Shown here one piece after another: positions 26,046-34,557 of a stretch of DNA of 64,000 nt. This DNA is from Saprospiraceae bacterium (GTDB taxonomy: Bacteria; Bacteroidota; Bacteroidia; Chitinophagales; Saprospiraceae): NCBI GenBank assembly GCA_022841745.1, contig JALHQW010000016.1, positions 1 through 64,000 on the forward strand. Reading direction: 5' to 3'. The notes under the pieces are model-generated. The model saw only the letters and a program-made list of their open reading frames with translations, ran no database searches and was not told the origin of the DNA. Position 1 is the stretch's first letter; each line of letters starts with the position of its first letter. A program made the position numbers and the translations under genes.

Positions 26046-26290
26046 TATTCACTTATCGTTATTAAGCTTCTCGATGCACGCTGAATAGGATTATCGCATG
26101 GCTTAGGTGTGAATGAGGCCACCTTTTTTCCAATTTTTGGCCACTAAAACACCCCTAAGATTATTTTGAAATAAATCATAATTGGCATTGATCGCTCTCA
26201 TCAAATATTTGTTCTTATTCCTTGAAAATTGCAGCATAATCATCTATCATGAAGAAGAATGGGCGTAAGAAATTTTAAACCCTACCTGTC

Positions 26291-27529
26291 ATGAAGAATT
26301 CGGTGCTGAGTTCCATTTTTCTTATTGCAACCTTTGTTGCATTACTCTCGACAATTACGATCATTCCCTGTCAGGCACAATGGATGGAATTGGAAAACAT
26401 GCCCACCGTCGCAGGGGCTATTGATCCCGTCGTATTCGACGGGAAAGTGTATGTGTTCGGAGGGAAATTGGACGAAATCAACTCCTCTGACACTGTTTGG
26501 GTCTTCGACCCTGAAGCGGGGTGGGCTTTCGGCGGTAAAATGCCGGACTCACTCGAAGCCATCGTCACCGAAGAATGGAACGGGAAAATTTACCTCTTCG
26601 GCGGGCATAGCCACCCCGACTTCATCTTTCGGAAGGAAGTGATGACCTACGACCCTGCCATCTGGGTATTCGACACAGTGGGGCTGATGCCAACCGCAAA
26701 AGCATGGTTCGCATCGGTTGTTTTTGATACAAAAATCTACCTCATGGGCGGCAACGACGATTTTGGCGAAACCAAGGCTGTTGACATTTTCGACCCTGCT
26801 AACGGCAGTTGGACGGTCGGGCCTTCTTTGCCAACGGCAAAGGGTGCCCTATTAGCTGATACGTTAGGTGGTAAAATTTACGTAACGGGCGGTGGAGTGG
26901 CTGGTGTCGCATTCAATACCGTTGAAATATACGACCCCAACGCCGGCTGGCAAACCAGCCCCGCCTTGCTGAACCAATCGAGGGGTTTTCATGCCTGCAA
27001 AACCGTTGATGGGAAGTTGTTCGTCATGGGCGGCACCGTCAGTTTTTCCGAAACATTCATAAACGATGTAGAATACTTTGACCCAAGCCTCGGAGAATGG
27101 GTCGAGTTCGATGCCCTGAACTACGCCCGGCGGGAGTTGGGCGCTGCAGTACTCGGTGGTGACCTCTATGTTTTCGGTGGAGGTATTGGCCCGTTCGGGA
27201 ATGCCACTTTTCTTGACAAGGTAGAGAAATACCAGGTAGTGAATGCCAGCCATGAAGCCAGCCTGTTTTTCGATAATAAACTACGCAGTTTTCCCAATCC
27301 TTTTTCCGGCCAAACGACCATTGCCTACCAACTTGCTCAGGCAAGCAGCGTGAAATTGTCTATTTATGACGCCTACAACCGCTTGATTCGCACACTGTCT
27401 AGCGAAAGGCAGGTGGCGGGAGAACATACAGTGATATTCAACGGTAGCGATTTACCCAAGGGCGTTTATTTAGTTGTACTCGAATTGGGAGGCAGCCAAA
27501 GGTTTAACACCCGAATGGTGATACAGTAA
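26291..27529 (+). CDS. Kelch-repeat protein with T9SS type A sorting domain (copy 1)
   Basis: A 412-residue protein with a signal peptide (to about residue 30, CQAQW). Five to six Kelch blades carry motifs such as GKVYVFGGK, GKIYLFGG, KIYLMGGND, GKIYVTGGG and GDLYVFGGG and form a beta-propeller. The T9SS type A sorting domain reads SFPNPFSGQTTIAYQL and ends FNTRMVIQ. It is expected at the cell surface. Its neighbour at 27783-29051 is a paralogue with the same layout and a nearly identical sorting domain, so the pair arose by tandem duplication. The partner ligand is unknown. Confidence 0.92.
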   Translation: MKNSVLSSIFLIATFVALLSTITIIPCQAQWMELENMPTVAGAIDPVVFDGKVYVFGGKLDEINSSDTVWVFDPEAGWAFGGKMPDSLEAIVTEEWNGKIYLFGGHSHPDFIFRKEVMTYDPAIWVFDTVGLMPTAKAWFASVVFDTKIYLMGGNDDFGETKAVDIFDPANGSWTVGPSLPTAKGALLADTLGGKIYVTGGGVAGVAFNTVEIYDPNAGWQTSPALLNQSRGFHACKTVDGKLFVMGGTVSFSETFINDVEYFDPSLGEWVEFDALNYARRELGAAVLGGDLYVFGGGIGPFGNATFLDKVEKYQVVNASHEASLFFDNKLRSFPNPFSGQTTIAYQLAQASSVKLSIYDAYNRLIRTLSSERQVAGEHTVIFNGSDLPKGVYLVVLELGGSQRFNTRMVIQ

Positions 27530-27782
27530 GTAACCCTTATTGGCATCCTGCTTCTATTTGCCGATAAGGCAATATTTAATCCCGCTAGATGAACGCAGTG
27601 CGGAAGCGAAATAAAAAGTTGGAAGCGCCTTATACGAATCCACCTAAGTATTGCGCCAACCTCAATATGTTTCAAAATGAAAATCTTATCAAAATATAGA
27701 TTCCTCTTTCCCATTGCTCAGAAAAGGCCATAAACGGTTGAATTATTTTCTGAGTGGTGCAAACCTTTAAATCGCAATAATC

Positions 27783-29051
27783 ATGAAATCGCTATTTTAT
27801 TTTAATGGGATAGTGTTGACCATGCTATTAATAGGTTTGGGAGTAGCAATACCCTCGACCAACAACATGGCGCAACCTGGAGAATGGACTACGCTTGAAC
27901 CGATGGTTCATGCAAGGTCTTATTTTGCCGCAGCTGCATGGGATGAAAAGATTTTTGTTTTCGGTGGTGTCATAAACCCTGATTTGAGCAGGGACGATGT
28001 CGAAATGTACGATATCAATCTCGGAACATGGGTGCCGAGGAAAAAAATGCCAGGAAAGCTGTGCAGTATGACGGCAGTTACTTTGGGCGATAAGATTTAC
28101 CTTATAGGTGGGTCAACGGCACTCAGTACTCCTGCATTGAGCAGCGTCTATGAGTACGACCCGGTGCTGGATACATTTATTGCTAAAACTTCTTTACCAG
28201 TGCCGAAAGCGGCCCATTCGTCCGTTGTATTGGGCAATGATATCTATGTAATCGGTGGAAGTGCTGCTGCCTTAGGCCAAATATTCAATACGGTGGAAAA
28301 ATACAACCCATCAAACGGTGCAGGATGGGTTGCCGTGGCTCCTTTGAATACCCCAACAACACTTTTGACCGCTGAATCATGGGATGGGAAAATATATGTG
28401 GTTGGAGGGGCATTCGACAATACGCTCGAAGGATTGTCCACCATTGAAGTGTTTGACCCGGCTTACCCAGAAAGTTGGACATATTTGAATGCCTATCTGC
28501 AACAAGGCAGGGCCAGGCATGGTGGTGGTGTGATTGATGGTAATCTCTATGTCATGGGGGGTGCCGTAGGAGCCACTGATTTGCTGAGCGTAGAAAGAAT
28601 TAACATCCCTCAAGGAGCCGAAGGATGGGTCTATGATGCTGATATGCTTCCGGCAAGACGGGCATTCGTTGCCGTTGAAGCGGGTGGGAAAATATATGTC
28701 GCAGGAGGAATAAGTGGAACCACAGGGCTAAGCAGTTTCGAATGTTTCAACCCGAAGCCTAGCGCTGTAAGCGACAGGAAAGGAACAGGTAAGGAGACAT
28801 TGCTCCAAAATTTCCCCAATCCTTTTTCCGGCCAAACGACCATTTCTTACCAACTCGACCGCATAGCTGATGTGCAGCTTTCTATTTATGACCTTTACAA
28901 CCGCCCAGTAAAGACGCTTATAAATGAAAGGCAGATGCCGGGAGAACACACGGTTGTTTTCAATGGAAACGACCTGTCCAAAGGGGTTTACCACTGTAGG
29001 TTGCATGTGAACGGGGCAGGGGAGTCGTGGATTAAAATGGTGGCACAATAG
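27783..29051 (+). CDS. Kelch-repeat protein with T9SS type A sorting domain (copy 2)
   Basis: A 422-residue paralogue of the preceding gene. Signal peptide, then Kelch blades (KIFVFGGV, KIYLIGGS, DIYVIGGS, GKIYVVGGA, GNLYVMGGA, GKIYVAGGI), then a sorting domain NFPNPFSGQTTISYQL ending ESWIKMVAQ. Similarity to copy 1 is greatest in the sorting domain (SGQTTI, LSIYD, NRP/NRL, PGEHTVVFNG) and weaker in the blades, as expected for diverging ligand faces on a shared export signal. The 253-base gap between the copies holds no gene or clear hairpin. Confidence 0.92.
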   Translation: MKSLFYFNGIVLTMLLIGLGVAIPSTNNMAQPGEWTTLEPMVHARSYFAAAAWDEKIFVFGGVINPDLSRDDVEMYDINLGTWVPRKKMPGKLCSMTAVTLGDKIYLIGGSTALSTPALSSVYEYDPVLDTFIAKTSLPVPKAAHSSVVLGNDIYVIGGSAAALGQIFNTVEKYNPSNGAGWVAVAPLNTPTTLLTAESWDGKIYVVGGAFDNTLEGLSTIEVFDPAYPESWTYLNAYLQQGRARHGGGVIDGNLYVMGGAVGATDLLSVERINIPQGAEGWVYDADMLPARRAFVAVEAGGKIYVAGGISGTTGLSSFECFNPKPSAVSDRKGTGKETLLQNFPNPFSGQTTISYQLDRIADVQLSIYDLYNRPVKTLINERQMPGEHTVVFNGNDLSKGVYHCRLHVNGAGESWIKMVAQ

Positions 29052-29125
29052 CCAACCAGAAATTGAAGTACGGGTAAAGCGATTTGGCGACCACATTCGA
29101 GCGATAGTTTTCAATCAAGAAAAAC

Positions 29126-29689
29126 ATGGCCGAATCCATCAAGCAATACCATACAATTGGCTGTTGTGGCATAGACTGCGGGCTTTGCCCAAGGTACCAC
29201 ACCAAGGGCGACTCGGCTTGTCCGGGTTGTGGTGGATCGGATTTTAATTTAAAGCACCCGTCCTGTGGGTTTTTGACCTGTTGCGCCATAAAACATGGCT
29301 TGGAAGTTTGCGCTGAGTGCGAGGAGTTCCCTTGCAAACGGTTTGACAGTGAGCGGCAGGGTTACGATTCTTTTGTGACCCACCAACAGGTTTTCCCCAA
29401 TCAAGCAGCCATCAAAAGGGAAGGGCTTTGCTGTTTTCTGGAAAAACAGCACCAACGCATTGGGATACTAAAACACTATTTGGAACAGTATGGGGATGGC
29501 CGATCCAAGGGCTTCTTCTGCCTTGTCACTGCCCTGTTGCCTGTTGAGCTTTTGATAAAAGCGGAAAGCGAAGTTGGGAAAACTGCCCATACAGCTGATA
29601 TCAAATCACGCTGCAAAGCCCTTCGAACCAAGCTCGAAGCTGAGACAGTTAAATTGGGGATTGAATTGAAGTTAAGGACGAAAGCTTAG
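29126..29689 (+). CDS. DUF3795-like Cys-rich protein
   Basis: A 187-residue cytosolic protein with a dense N-terminal Cys pattern: GCCGIDCGLCPRY, then ACPGCGG, SCGFLTCC and VCAECEEFPC. This matches the zinc-binding Cys arrangement of DUF3795-type proteins (recalled). The C-terminal half is helical and basic, and no catalytic residues are assigned. Its stop overlaps by 4 bases the stop of the convergent HMA-domain gene. Function is unknown. Confidence 0.8.
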   Translation: MAESIKQYHTIGCCGIDCGLCPRYHTKGDSACPGCGGSDFNLKHPSCGFLTCCAIKHGLEVCAECEEFPCKRFDSERQGYDSFVTHQQVFPNQAAIKREGLCCFLEKQHQRIGILKHYLEQYGDGRSKGFFCLVTALLPVELLIKAESEVGKTAHTADIKSRCKALRTKLEAETVKLGIELKLRTKA

Positions 29690-30036
29690 TTGCTGACTTT
29701 TTTGGCGGGCCGCTTGTATTTGCAGCAACTGTGGAGGTTTTCATAGACCTTGTCATCGGCCTTCACGAGGTCAGTGTCGTGGCCAGCAGCAGCTACGTTC
29801 TTGTGGAGTTGGTCGAGCGATACGACCTCCGGGTTGAACTTGACCGTGGCCTCTTCGGTCTTTTCGTCCCAATAGGCGTACTTCACGCCTTTGACCACCA
29901 ACGCTTTTTCGATGCGCTCCTTGCACATCGAGCAGTTGCCATAGACCTTGAATTTTTCAGTGACATTGCCGCTGTCAATTTTGAAGGACAATGAAAATGC
30001 GGCTATGGTGAGTATGGAAAAGAATAAAGCTTTCAT
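29686..30036 (-). CDS. Exported heavy-metal-associated (HMA) domain protein
   Basis: A 116-residue protein. A hydrophobic leader (MKALFFSILTIAAFSLSF) is followed by an HMA domain: KFKVYGNCSMCKERIEKAL with the metal-binding pair Cys-x2-Cys, and a TVKFNPEVVSLDQLHKNVAAAGHDT segment. A C-terminal SCCKYKRPAKK adds two more Cys. It is likely a periplasmic copper or other soft-metal carrier. Similar leader-plus-HMA proteins are common in Bacteroidota. It is convergent with the DUF3795 gene, and no metal ATPase is seen in the window. Confidence 0.85.
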   Translation of the reverse strand: MKALFFSILTIAAFSLSFKIDSGNVTEKFKVYGNCSMCKERIEKALVVKGVKYAYWDEKTEEATVKFNPEVVSLDQLHKNVAAAGHDTDLVKADDKVYENLHSCCKYKRPAKKVSN

Positions 30037-30225
30037 TTAAATTAATTGTTGAAAATTGCTGGAATTGTTGTGATTGTTGCAAGAGGCTGAAAATCAGTTG
30101 GTTATTCAGCTATTTTTCAGCGAAATAGCCTAAACTAATTTCATTGAGTTGCTAAAGAATTTTACTGCAAAGTAAAGGCTTTTTTTGACGGGTTAGTTGG
30201 TAGCGACTGGTTAAGGAGTTGTGAA

Positions 30226-30395
30226 AGTTTTGCTTCGCAAAGCGGGCTTTTTTACGCAGAGGGTCGCTGATTTTTTATGATTGGTTATGTTTTGGGTTTT
30301 GCTTCGCAAAGCGGGCTTTTTGACGCAGAGGGCCGCTGATTTTTTATGATTGGTTATGTATTGGGTTTTGCTTCGCAAAATGGGCTTCTGCGTCA
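30226..30395. repeat. 69-bp tandem repeat, about 2.4 copies
   Basis: The core TGCTTCGCAA begins at 30231, 30300 and 30369, so the period is 69 bases. Each unit starts with a small hairpin (TTTGC-TTC-GCAAA) and includes GCAGAGGG and TTTTTTATGATTGG. The 378-base gap 30037-30414 otherwise holds only an 8-bp stem, GCTGAAAA/TTTTCAGC, near 30090-30120. The array sits just downstream of the SLC13 gene. A short frame through it is an artefact of the repeat. Confidence 0.8.
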
Positions 30396-30414
30396 AAAAA
30401 CAACAAAATCAGCT

Positions 30415-31839
30415 TCAGAAAACCCACATTACCACCGTCACCGCAAACAGCGCAATCAACAGAATCGAAATCAAGTCCAACCAAAAGCCAGAACGCACCA
30501 TGTCCACTACTTTCAGGTGGCCACTGCCGAAAACGATAGCATTGGGTGGCGTTGCCATCGGCAACATAAAACCACAACTGGCAGCCAAGGTCATTGGTAC
30601 AGCGAGCAGCATCGGCTCCACGCCGGTGCCTTTGGCAATGCCTACCACCACGGGCAGGAACACCATGACCAAGGCCACATTCGACATGGCCTCGGAGAGC
30701 AGCACCGTCGCCGCCGTCAGCAGTAGCACGAACACAAAAGGGCTGGTCGTGCTACCTTTGAAAGCATTGCCAACAATATCTATGAGGCCCGTGGATTTTA
30801 GCGAATCCGCCAAGGCAATGCCGCCGCCAAACAGCAGCAGGATGCCCCAAGGCAACTTTTTGGTGCTGTCCCAATCGAGCAGGAAATCGCCTTGCCCGTT
30901 GGGTATCAAAAAAAGGGCAATACCTGCCGAAACAGCCACCATTTCATCTGTGTACAAGGTCGTGCCGTTTACCTTCGGCAAAAAACTGGTAGAAACCCAA
31001 AAGGCCACCGTCGCCATGAAAAGCCAAAAAACCCGACGCTCTGCCTTGGAGGGCTTGCCCATTTGCGCCAGTTCTGACTGTATCAGTTCCCTTGCCCCAT
31101 CGAACCTCCCCAGCCCGTTCCTGAACAGGATTTTCACATTGAGCAGGTAGATGAAAACCAGCAGTAGCAGCATCAACGGCGTGCCGACCAGCATCCAGTC
31201 AAAGAATTTGACGTCGTATCCTTGACCCACCATCTGGCTCTTGAAGACGGCATTCGGCGGTGTGCCGATGAGGGTGGCCATGCCGCCAATGCTTGCGGCA
31301 TAGGCAATGCCCAACATGATGGCTTTTGCGAAATTGTCCATGCCTGCCGACTTTCCTCCCTTCGTATCACGCAGCAGCCCAATTACCGACAGGGCGATGG
31401 GCAGCATCATGATGCAGGTGGCTGTATTGCTTATCCACATGCTCATCAGGGCAGTGGAAACCATGAACCCCAATACGATTCCATCCGCATTGGTGCCGGT
31501 CAGGTAAACGATGGTGAGCGCAATCCGACGGTGAAGGTTGCAGCGCTCCATGGCCAATGCCAACAGAAAGCCGCCGAGGAACAAGAACACCACAGGTTCT
31601 CCATAAGCCGGGGCAACTTCCTTGGTGGTAGCAACGCCAAGTAATGGTAGTAGCACCAGCGGGGCCAGTGCGGTGACGGGCAGGGGTAGCGCCTCCGTGA
31701 CCCACCAGCCAAGCAACAAAACCGCCATGGCGAGTACCCGCCAAGCCGCTGGTTCCAGCCCAAATTGTGGAGGCAGGAACAACATTAAAAAGAACAGGGT
31801 AGGGGAGAGGAAAAGGCCGATTTTTTTCGATAAATCCAT
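30415..31839 (-). CDS. SLC13/DASS-family anion:Na+ symporter
   Basis: About 474 residues with around twelve membrane segments. The start at 31839 (MDLSKKIGLFL) is preferred because a TAnnTTTG box lies 28 bases upstream. DASS features include LGWWVTEALPLPVTALAPLVLLPLLG near the N-terminus, and two SNT-like loops (MWISNTATCIMMLPIA and LLSEAMSNVALVMVFLPVVVGIA) followed by CGFMLPMATPPNAIVFGSG. The family imports di- or tricarboxylates or sulfate with sodium. The substrate cannot be fixed from sequence alone. A 69-bp repeat array follows the stop. Confidence 0.92.
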   Translation of the reverse strand: MDLSKKIGLFLSPTLFFLMLFLPPQFGLEPAAWRVLAMAVLLLGWWVTEALPLPVTALAPLVLLPLLGVATTKEVAPAYGEPVVFLFLGGFLLALAMERCNLHRRIALTIVYLTGTNADGIVLGFMVSTALMSMWISNTATCIMMLPIALSVIGLLRDTKGGKSAGMDNFAKAIMLGIAYAASIGGMATLIGTPPNAVFKSQMVGQGYDVKFFDWMLVGTPLMLLLLVFIYLLNVKILFRNGLGRFDGARELIQSELAQMGKPSKAERRVFWLFMATVAFWVSTSFLPKVNGTTLYTDEMVAVSAGIALFLIPNGQGDFLLDWDSTKKLPWGILLLFGGGIALADSLKSTGLIDIVGNAFKGSTTSPFVFVLLLTAATVLLSEAMSNVALVMVFLPVVVGIAKGTGVEPMLLAVPMTLAASCGFMLPMATPPNAIVFGSGHLKVVDMVRSGFWLDLISILLIALFAVTVVMWVF

Positions 31840-31867
31840 GAAGGCTGGGCTTTGCGATTGTTTTTCG

Positions 31868-31875
31868 CAAATGTA
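31868..31875 (-). promoter_or_regulatory. -7 box of the SLC13 gene
   Basis: TACATTTG on the minus strand fits TAnnTTTG and lies 28 bases before the chosen start. It falls inside the longer frame, which argues against that longer start. No good -33 element is visible. Confidence 0.4.
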
Positions 31876-31926
31876 GGCTTCGCAAATGGATTTATAGCTG
31901 GTGGTAATGGCCATTAGGGCGAGGAC

Positions 31927-31940
31927 AGCCCTGAAGGGCT
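31927..31940 (-). terminator. Short hairpin between the macro-domain and SLC13 genes
   Basis: AGCCCT-GA-AGGGCT forms a compact stem in the gap after the macro-domain gene. A second weak stem, GCCT/AGGC, lies next to it. It is a weak terminator candidate without a long T run. Confidence 0.35.
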
Positions 31941-31973
31941 TTGACAGGTCAGCCTAAAGGCCGTCCCTACCAG

Positions 31974-32462
31974 TTACTCCTTAGCGGCCACCCCTTGGAC
32001 GAAGGTCGTATAGATGAAAACAGGCACGCCAATTTTTCCAAGATGTGTCTCTACTAGGGGCTGGACTTCTTCCCAATCCAAACCGCCTACGCCAGTTGCC
32101 AACCTTGGCAGGGCAATAGAGGGGAACCCCATTGTTTGCACCAGTTTGGCCAATTCCTTCAAGGAGTGGCCGACGTGGCTGAGGTGTGCCTTGCCTGGGT
32201 GGCCGCCATGGCCAGAAGCTGGTTCCTGGGTGAACAGGTTCACAATGTGAAGGTGGCTATGGTGACATTTCCAATGCCAAGCAGTTCCGGTCCGAGGGGA
32301 ATGCACTTTGCAATGGTGCCTGAATTCCTTGTACAATTCAGGATGCCGTGTGCGTAAGCTCAAAGCCAACCCGGAATCGAAATGGTCGTTGGGTGCCACG
32401 CCGTGTGCAATGGCCGCCGCTTTTGTGAGAAGGATGTCTCCCGTGACTTCTTTAATCATCAT
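31974..32462 (-). CDS. Macro-domain protein (ADP-ribose binding)
   Basis: About 162 residues. The macro fold is indicated by VTGDILLTKAAAIAHGVAPN at the start, GLALSLRTRHPELYKEF, IVNLFTQEPA, and IALPRLATGVGGLDWEEVQPLV. The glycine-rich ATGVGGLDW loop is the ADP-ribose phosphate-binding segment. Stand-alone macro proteins of this type bind or hydrolyse ADP-ribose derivatives in the cytosol. The start at 32462 (MMIKEVTGD) is chosen over 32483 because it begins directly before the first strand. There is no linked ADP-ribosyltransferase in the window. Confidence 0.88.
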   Translation of the reverse strand: MMIKEVTGDILLTKAAAIAHGVAPNDHFDSGLALSLRTRHPELYKEFRHHCKVHSPRTGTAWHWKCHHSHLHIVNLFTQEPASGHGGHPGKAHLSHVGHSLKELAKLVQTMGFPSIALPRLATGVGGLDWEEVQPLVETHLGKIGVPVFIYTTFVQGVAAKE

Positions 32463-32712
32463 ATAGAAAATTTTTGAAAGCAAGTTGCCAAGTACCGTGC
32501 TTCGTGGCGTTTAAAAGAATCAATGCGTTTATTGATAAAAATCAGCCACCCTCTCATTTTCCAAAACCGGACTACTTGATGCATAAAAACCGGATGTTTC
32601 CATTAGTCCACTTTAGGCCTTTCTTTGCAGTATCATTTTGAGTTATGGATAAACTTATCGGCTGAAGCCCATGCCGGGTTATCACCATTTTTAAGTTTAT
32701 AAATCATCCGAA

Positions 32713-33693
32713 ATGAAAGTTGGAATCACCCGTACCCAGCTTGCAGGGTCGCTTATTGACCATTTGCAAGCAAAATCCCTGTTTGCCCTATTGTTAATAA
32801 CCACTTTGTTTCCATTAAAACATTGGAGCCAAACAACACCAGTTGCACTTCCAATTAAATTGGTGGGAAAGCTGCCCTTTGTGGAGGCGACCGTTAATGG
32901 CATCACAGGCCATTTTCTTTTTGACACAGGTGCTGAGAAATTGGTTTTAAACAGCCGTTATTTCAATAATGCTGATGCCATAGCTGTTTCAACGGAAATC
33001 ATGGGATTTGATGGAGAACCAATACCCAGCACCCTCGAATGGACGGAAAGTATCCGATTGGGCGGGCTTGATTTGCCCAACGTTAATGCCATGATGCTCG
33101 ACTTGGCTCCCATGGAAGCAGTTAAGAAAACGCCCATCCACGGCATCATTGGTCATGATTTGATTAGAGGTATTTCATGGAAAATGGATTTAGAAGGCAG
33201 GGTACTTACCATTGGATTGGCTTCCCGATACCTTACAGCTGGGGCGCTTGGCGAACCACCAGCCGACTCCTTTGACCTCAAGTTCAGTGGCCACTTGCCT
33301 TATGCTTTCGCCAACCTCGCTGGTAAGCGTCTCCGTTTGGCACTTGACACTGGCTCGGAACGCAACCTGTTGCAGTCAACGGTCATTCCAGCAGATCAGT
33401 TTTCCCAAAGGGGCAAAATCAAGATTGCCGGTCTTGACAAAACTGCCACCCAATTACCGGCAGGCTATATACCTGATTTTGCCATCGGTTTATTGCTTTT
33501 GGACTCTTTGGAGGTAGTGCTGACCGACCTGCAGCGGATGAACCATGAATTACGTTCCCGCTTGGATGGCATTTTGGGCAATACTTTTTTTATTGACCAT
33601 GTATTCTCCATTGACTACCGACGCCGCAAAGCCTATTTTTGGCGGAAGGATTTAACGTTGGAGGTTAACGAGTTAGCCGTTTCTTTGAATTGA
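32713..33693 (+). CDS. Exported aspartyl-protease-fold protein with two DTG motifs
   Basis: A 326-residue protein with a hydrophobic segment near residues 20-40 (SLFALLLITTLFPL) that serves as signal or anchor. Two retropepsin-like halves follow: FLFDTGAEKLVLNSRYF (Asp near 72) and LALDTGSERNLLQ (Asp near 212), each followed by the expected hydrophobic-Gly flap region (IHGIIGHDLIRG and LDGILGNTFF). Two halves in one chain make a pepsin-like bilobal arrangement, as known in bacterial Asp_protease_2 proteins. Processing of surface or periplasmic peptides is likely. The gene is divergent from the macro-domain gene. Confidence 0.86.
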   Translation: MKVGITRTQLAGSLIDHLQAKSLFALLLITTLFPLKHWSQTTPVALPIKLVGKLPFVEATVNGITGHFLFDTGAEKLVLNSRYFNNADAIAVSTEIMGFDGEPIPSTLEWTESIRLGGLDLPNVNAMMLDLAPMEAVKKTPIHGIIGHDLIRGISWKMDLEGRVLTIGLASRYLTAGALGEPPADSFDLKFSGHLPYAFANLAGKRLRLALDTGSERNLLQSTVIPADQFSQRGKIKIAGLDKTATQLPAGYIPDFAIGLLLLDSLEVVLTDLQRMNHELRSRLDGILGNTFFIDHVFSIDYRRRKAYFWRKDLTLEVNELAVSLN

Positions 33694-33891
33694 TGCTGGC
33701 TGGATGGGCTAAACCATGAATCCCGCTGTCATTGTTGATTGGTTGCAAATTCAGGTATATTATTGCGCAGGCAGTATTTCATCCATGCGCAAAAAAATAG
33801 CTAAAACGTTTCTTCCTAGAATTTATCAAAATCGCCCTAGGTTTCATCGAAAAACGGCAGCAAACTCCCAGAATTCGAATAGATTTGTTGC

Positions 33892-34461
33892 ATGGAACTG
33901 TTAAACCAACTCGAACCGCTGCTCCGCACCTTTTGGTATGTAGCCATACCGTCCAGCCTCATTTTCTTGCTGCAAACCATCATGACCTTTGCTGGTGGGC
34001 ATCACGGCGACGGCCTCGATGGAAACTTCGACCACCACGACGGTGGCCACAACGGAGATGGCTTCCAAATCTTCTCCTTTCGCAACCTCATCAACTTCCT
34101 GCTGGGATTCAGTTGGACGGGCATCAGCCTAAACGCTACCATTGGAAACAACTACGCCCTGATAGCTGTAGCTGTATTGGTTGGCTTGGGCTTCGTCTGG
34201 ATGTTCTTTTTTATGATAAAACAACTCCAGCGCCTCTCCGAGGACAATAGTTTCCAAATGGATGAAACCATTGGAAAAGAAGTGGAAGTCTATCTGAAAA
34301 TTCCCGCCAACCGACAGGGTAGGGGCAAGGTGCTCGTCAGCGTGAAAGGCTCCACCCACGAATTGGAAGCCATGACCGATGGCCCGGAAATCCCGTCTGG
34401 CGGCAAGGGTAAGGTTGTAGCCATTGACCAAGATACTGGATGCTTGATACTGGATTCTTGA
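33892..34461 (+). CDS. NfeD/YqiJ-like membrane protein with OB-fold domain
   Basis: A 189-residue protein. Membrane segments lie at about 15-35, 65-80 and 88-108, with a His/Asp/Gly-rich loop (GGHHGDGLDGNFDHHDGGHNGDG, residues 35-57 region) between the first two. The C-terminal domain (about 125-189) is an OB-like fold (GKEVEVYLKIP, GRGKVLVSVKG, GGKGKVVAIDQDTGCLIL). It lies 97 bases upstream of a flotillin gene, the usual YqiJ-YqiK partnership for membrane microdomains. The last nine residues are encoded by a heptamer array that continues into the gap. Confidence 0.85.
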   Translation: MELLNQLEPLLRTFWYVAIPSSLIFLLQTIMTFAGGHHGDGLDGNFDHHDGGHNGDGFQIFSFRNLINFLLGFSWTGISLNATIGNNYALIAVAVLVGLGFVWMFFFMIKQLQRLSEDNSFQMDETIGKEVEVYLKIPANRQGRGKVLVSVKGSTHELEAMTDGPEIPSGGKGKVVAIDQDTGCLILDS

Positions 34462-34530
34462 TGCTGGATAGCTTACACCTCAATTCCAGTATTCAGTATC
34501 CAGCATCCAGTATCCAGCATCCAGCATCCA
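34432..34530. repeat. Palindromic heptamer array at the nfeD-flotillin junction
   Basis: Left half: six consecutive heptamers starting with GAT (types GATACTG, GATGCTT, GATGCTG). Right half: their reverse complements (types CAGTATC, CAGCATC). The two halves fold on each other. The left half overlaps the final nine codons and stop of the NfeD-like gene. Related heptamers occur at 46537-46572 and 63176-63198. Confidence 0.75.
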
Positions 34531-34557
34531 AATTTCGTCACCAATTACCTCTATAAT

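Noticed and set aside
30211-30396. Short minus-strand frame with repeated ALRSKTQ peptides
   Set aside because: It is a translation of the 69-bp DNA repeat; no start context, leader or domain.
33880-33887. TAGATTTG as promoter of the NfeD-like gene
   Set aside because: It lies only four bases before the start codon, too close for a -7 box serving that start.
33880-34000. Short plus-strand frame 33885-34250 overlapping the NfeD-like gene
   Set aside because: Out-of-frame shadow rich in Arg/Pro/His; the overlapping frame has membrane segments and an OB-like domain.
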